Shown one piece after another: positions 6,077 to 7,556 of a stretch of DNA of 7,556 nucleotides (position 1 is the first letter of the stretch; each line of letters begins with the position of its first letter). Made by a program: the position numbers and the translations under genes. The notes below the pieces were generated by a model. That model saw only the letters and a list, made by a program, of their open reading frames with translations, was not told the DNA's origin and did not search any database. The DNA comes from Candidatus Omnitrophica bacterium CG07_land_8_20_14_0_80_50_8. Its GTDB lineage: Bacteria; Omnitrophota; Gorgyraeia; 2-02-FULL-51-18. The stretch is from the NCBI GenBank assembly GCA_002779345.1, contig PEWW01000125.1, forward strand, positions 1 to 7,556, in the 5' to 3' direction.

Positions 6077-6191
6077 CCCCACCCCCTCTTTGTGAATTTG
6101 GAGAAATTTTTGATTCGCCATTGGCGAATCATTCCGCTTCCATGAGGCGGTATGGGGTGTCTGGCAGCGGAAACAAAGAGGTGGCGGGGTG
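6074..6191. repeat. Palindromic element 2 at the thrC/apgM-like junction
   Basis: The whole gap from the thrC TGA to the GTG start of the next gene is a nested inverted repeat. The outer arms, 6076-6093 and 6173-6190, pair with two mismatches (ACCCC-A-CC-C-CCTCTTTGT against its partner). Inside lie a 19-base palindrome at 6112-6130 (GATTCGCCATTGGCGAATC) and a 7-base hairpin with loop CAT at 6134-6150 (one G-T pair). TTCCGCT (6132-6138) can alternatively pair with AGCGGAA (6166-6172). The right outer arm holds the GAGG ribosome binding site (6178-6181) and the first two bases of the next start codon. Termini and core resemble the element at 4929-5011. No T-run follows. Confidence 0.8.
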
Positions 6192-7325
6192 AAAACCGTG
6201 ATCTTGGTCTGCGCGGGCATGGCGGATGAGCCTATCGAGGAGCTCAAAGGAAGAACGCCGCTTGAGGTTGCCAAAACGCCCAACATTGATTTTTTGGCTC
6301 ATAAGGGGAGCCTCGCGCAAAGTCTGTTTGTGCCCGGTGATCTGCGCCCAAGCGGCGAAGTGGCGGCGATGTCGCTTTTAGGTTTTGATCCGCAGGAATT
6401 TTATACCGGTATCGCGCCTCTGGAAGCGCTCGCGATGCATATCCCGCAAACCGACCGCGCCATTGCGTTTCGCTGTCAATTGGTGACTGTGTTGGACCAG
6501 GGGTTGGTCGATATCTATTCCGGAAATATTCCCCAGACGGAATCTAAATTATTGATCCACGCGCTGAACGAAAAGCTTTCAAACGATCGGTTCAAGTTTT
6601 ACTCCGGAGAAAGTTTTAGAAATATTTTAATGGTAGACGACGCGGAGCTGTCGGAAAGCTTAGACGAACTTGAATGCGCCAGCCCGCAGTCTGTCGTAGG
6701 TCAGAGGGTTTTGAAAAATTTGCCCAAAGGCCCGGGGGCCTCGGGGATCCTCGAACTGATAGAAGCGGCGAAAACGATATTAGAGAATCATGAAATCAAT
6801 AAAGTTCGCATTGATCTTGGGGAGAACCCCGCCAACGCGATTTGGCTGTGGGGCCAGGGAAAGCAGCCAAAAATCCCCACGTTTCAACAGCGTTTTAACC
6901 TGGCCGGCGGCATCGTGTCATCCTCCGTTGCCGTTCAAGGCCTCGCGGAGGCCCTGGGTCTTGAACGGATGGACGACAGTGACGGCGCCATCGAAAAAAA
7001 AGATTTTGTGTTTGTCTATCATGCGTTGACGGAAGGACACGCGATGGATCTTACGTCTAAGATTAAGAGGATTGAGGAGTTTGACGCGTCGGTGGTCGGG
7101 CCTGTTTTAAGAAAGTTGAAAAACACCGAACATCGTCTGTGTGTGGCCACGGACATGCTTTTACCGTTGTCCAAAAAAAACGCGGTTCACGGCTACGTTC
7201 CGCTTTTATTCGAAGGTCCTCTTGCTAAGGCCGGCCGGGGCGCGGCCTTTAACGAAAAAAACGCCCTCCAAAGCCAGCAAGTTTTTAATGAGGGATGGAA
7301 AATGATGGAATTTTTTTTAAAATGA
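6189..7325 (+). CDS. ApgM-family protein (proposed homoserine kinase group), active site degenerate
   Basis: The 378 residues clearly belong to the archaeal-type cofactor-independent phosphoglycerate mutase family (alkaline phosphatase superfamily). Visible family features are [17 protein letters not shown] (10-26), LLGFDP (63-68), YTGIAPLEA (72-80), AFRCQLVT (93-100), [12 protein letters not shown] (213-224) and KIKRIEEFD (291-299). Family members beside hom and thrC have been proposed to act as homoserine kinases, which suits this site. However, the metal Asp of GDGMAD is Ala9, the nucleophile Ser of GSDVAN is Gly56, the Asp four before GH284 is Leu280, and the His of the DH pair is Met323. 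His284, Asp322 and His334 remain. The stretch normally holding GATG and DTNY before residue 272 is missing. GTG 6189, with GAGG seven bases upstream, puts the N-terminus at the family position. The frame is open, so it is not a simple pseudogene. Its activity is unknown. Confidence 0.85.
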   Translation: MKTVILVCAGMADEPIEELKGRTPLEVAKTPNIDFLAHKGSLAQSLFVPGDLRPSGEVAAMSLLGFDPQEFYTGIAPLEALAMHIPQTDRAIAFRCQLVTVLDQGLVDIYSGNIPQTESKLLIHALNEKLSNDRFKFYSGESFRNILMVDDAELSESLDELECASPQSVVGQRVLKNLPKGPGASGILELIEAAKTILENHEINKVRIDLGENPANAIWLWGQGKQPKIPTFQQRFNLAGGIVSSSVAVQGLAEALGLERMDDSDGAIEKKDFVFVYHALTEGHAMDLTSKIKRIEEFDASVVGPVLRKLKNTEHRLCVATDMLLPLSKKNAVHGYVPLLFEGPLAKAGRGAAFNEKNALQSQQVFNEGWKMMEFFLK

Positions 7326-7556
7326 GATTAGTGGTTCAAAAATACGGCGGATCCAGCGTCGCGAACCCCGAACGCATCCAAAAGGTTGCCCAAAGAATAT
7401 TGCGTTATAAGAAAAACGGATGTGTCCTGGTGGTGGTCGTGAGCGCTTTGGGGGACACCACCGATGATCTGTTAACGCTTTCGGAACGGATCACAAAAAA
7501 TCCCTCACGGCGGGAGCTCGACATGTTGATATCCACAGGCGAGCAGATTTCGGCGG
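7322..7556 (+). CDS. lysC: Aspartate kinase, N-terminal part
   Basis: The first 78 residues of an aspartokinase, which phosphorylates aspartate to open the lysine, threonine and methionine pathways; the window ends inside the gene. KYGGSSV (7-13) is the N-terminal amino-acid-kinase signature, [12 protein letters not shown] (40-51) is the next conserved loop, and [15 protein letters not shown] (64-78) is diagnostic. Usual family forms of the loop read VSAMGKTTD, so Gly-Asp here is a mild change. The ATG overlaps the stop of the ApgM-like gene by four bases (ATGA), so the two are probably coupled. Whether C-terminal ACT domains follow cannot be seen. The symbol is by function and could equally be ask. 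Confidence 0.95.
   Translation, partial: MRLVVQKYGGSSVANPERIQKVAQRILRYKKNGCVLVVVVSALGDTTDDLLTLSERITKNPSRRELDMLISTGEQISA

Noticed and set aside
7311..7325. T8 run before the ApgM-like stop as a programmed frameshift into aspartate kinase
   Set aside because: The aspartate kinase has its own ATG overlapping the stop and starts at the normal family position, so simple translational coupling explains the junction.
6189..7325. Calling the ApgM-like gene a plain phosphoglycerate mutase or a pseudogene
   Set aside because: The catalytic residues needed for mutase chemistry are missing, but the frame is intact, well started and coupled to its neighbours, so neither label fits.

Overview
The window is bacterial chromosomal DNA with all genes on the + strand, tightly packed and mostly housekeeping or biosynthetic. 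It begins in the last codons of lepA and ends in the first third of an aspartate kinase gene. Ester-lipid genes (pgsA, plsY, gpsA), a class I signal peptidase and a tRNA-Pro with the bacterial C1-G72 pair all point to a bacterium. No marker fixes the phylum. The gene order and mixed codon use would suit an uncultivated lineage such as Omnitrophota, but that is a low-confidence inference.

Layout. (1) Positions 1-1825 hold lepA(end)-lepB-pgsA-plsY, with gaps or overlaps of only a few bases, so this is probably one transcript for membrane and secretion functions. (2) Positions 1826-2478 form an AT-rich break holding one unrecognised 126-residue gene, followed by a very good extended -10 promoter. 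(3) Positions 2479-3571 hold gpsA and, 9 bases after it, tRNA-Pro(GGG). (4) Positions 3621-7556 hold hom, thrC, an ApgM-family gene and aspartate kinase, a threonine/aspartate-family operon that may read from the gpsA promoter.

How the genes fit together. GpsA makes sn-glycerol-3-phosphate, PlsY acylates it, and PgsA uses it to make phosphatidylglycerol phosphate. Aspartate kinase and Hom lead from aspartate to homoserine, and ThrC turns O-phosphohomoserine into threonine. No classical homoserine kinase (thrB) lies in the window. The slot is occupied by an ApgM-family protein of the kind once proposed to be an alternative homoserine kinase.

Most worth a second look: (a) the ApgM-like protein lacks four of the seven expected metal/nucleophile residues and a stretch around the GATG motif, so it cannot be an ordinary phosphoglycerate mutase. 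(b) The hom/thrC and thrC/apgM-like junctions are each filled by a palindromic element running from the upstream TGA stop to the downstream GTG start. The two elements share terminal sequences and a 19-base palindromic core with compensating base-pair changes, which suggests one family of structured or mobile elements placed at translation starts. (c) One of these elements makes the thrC start ambiguous.
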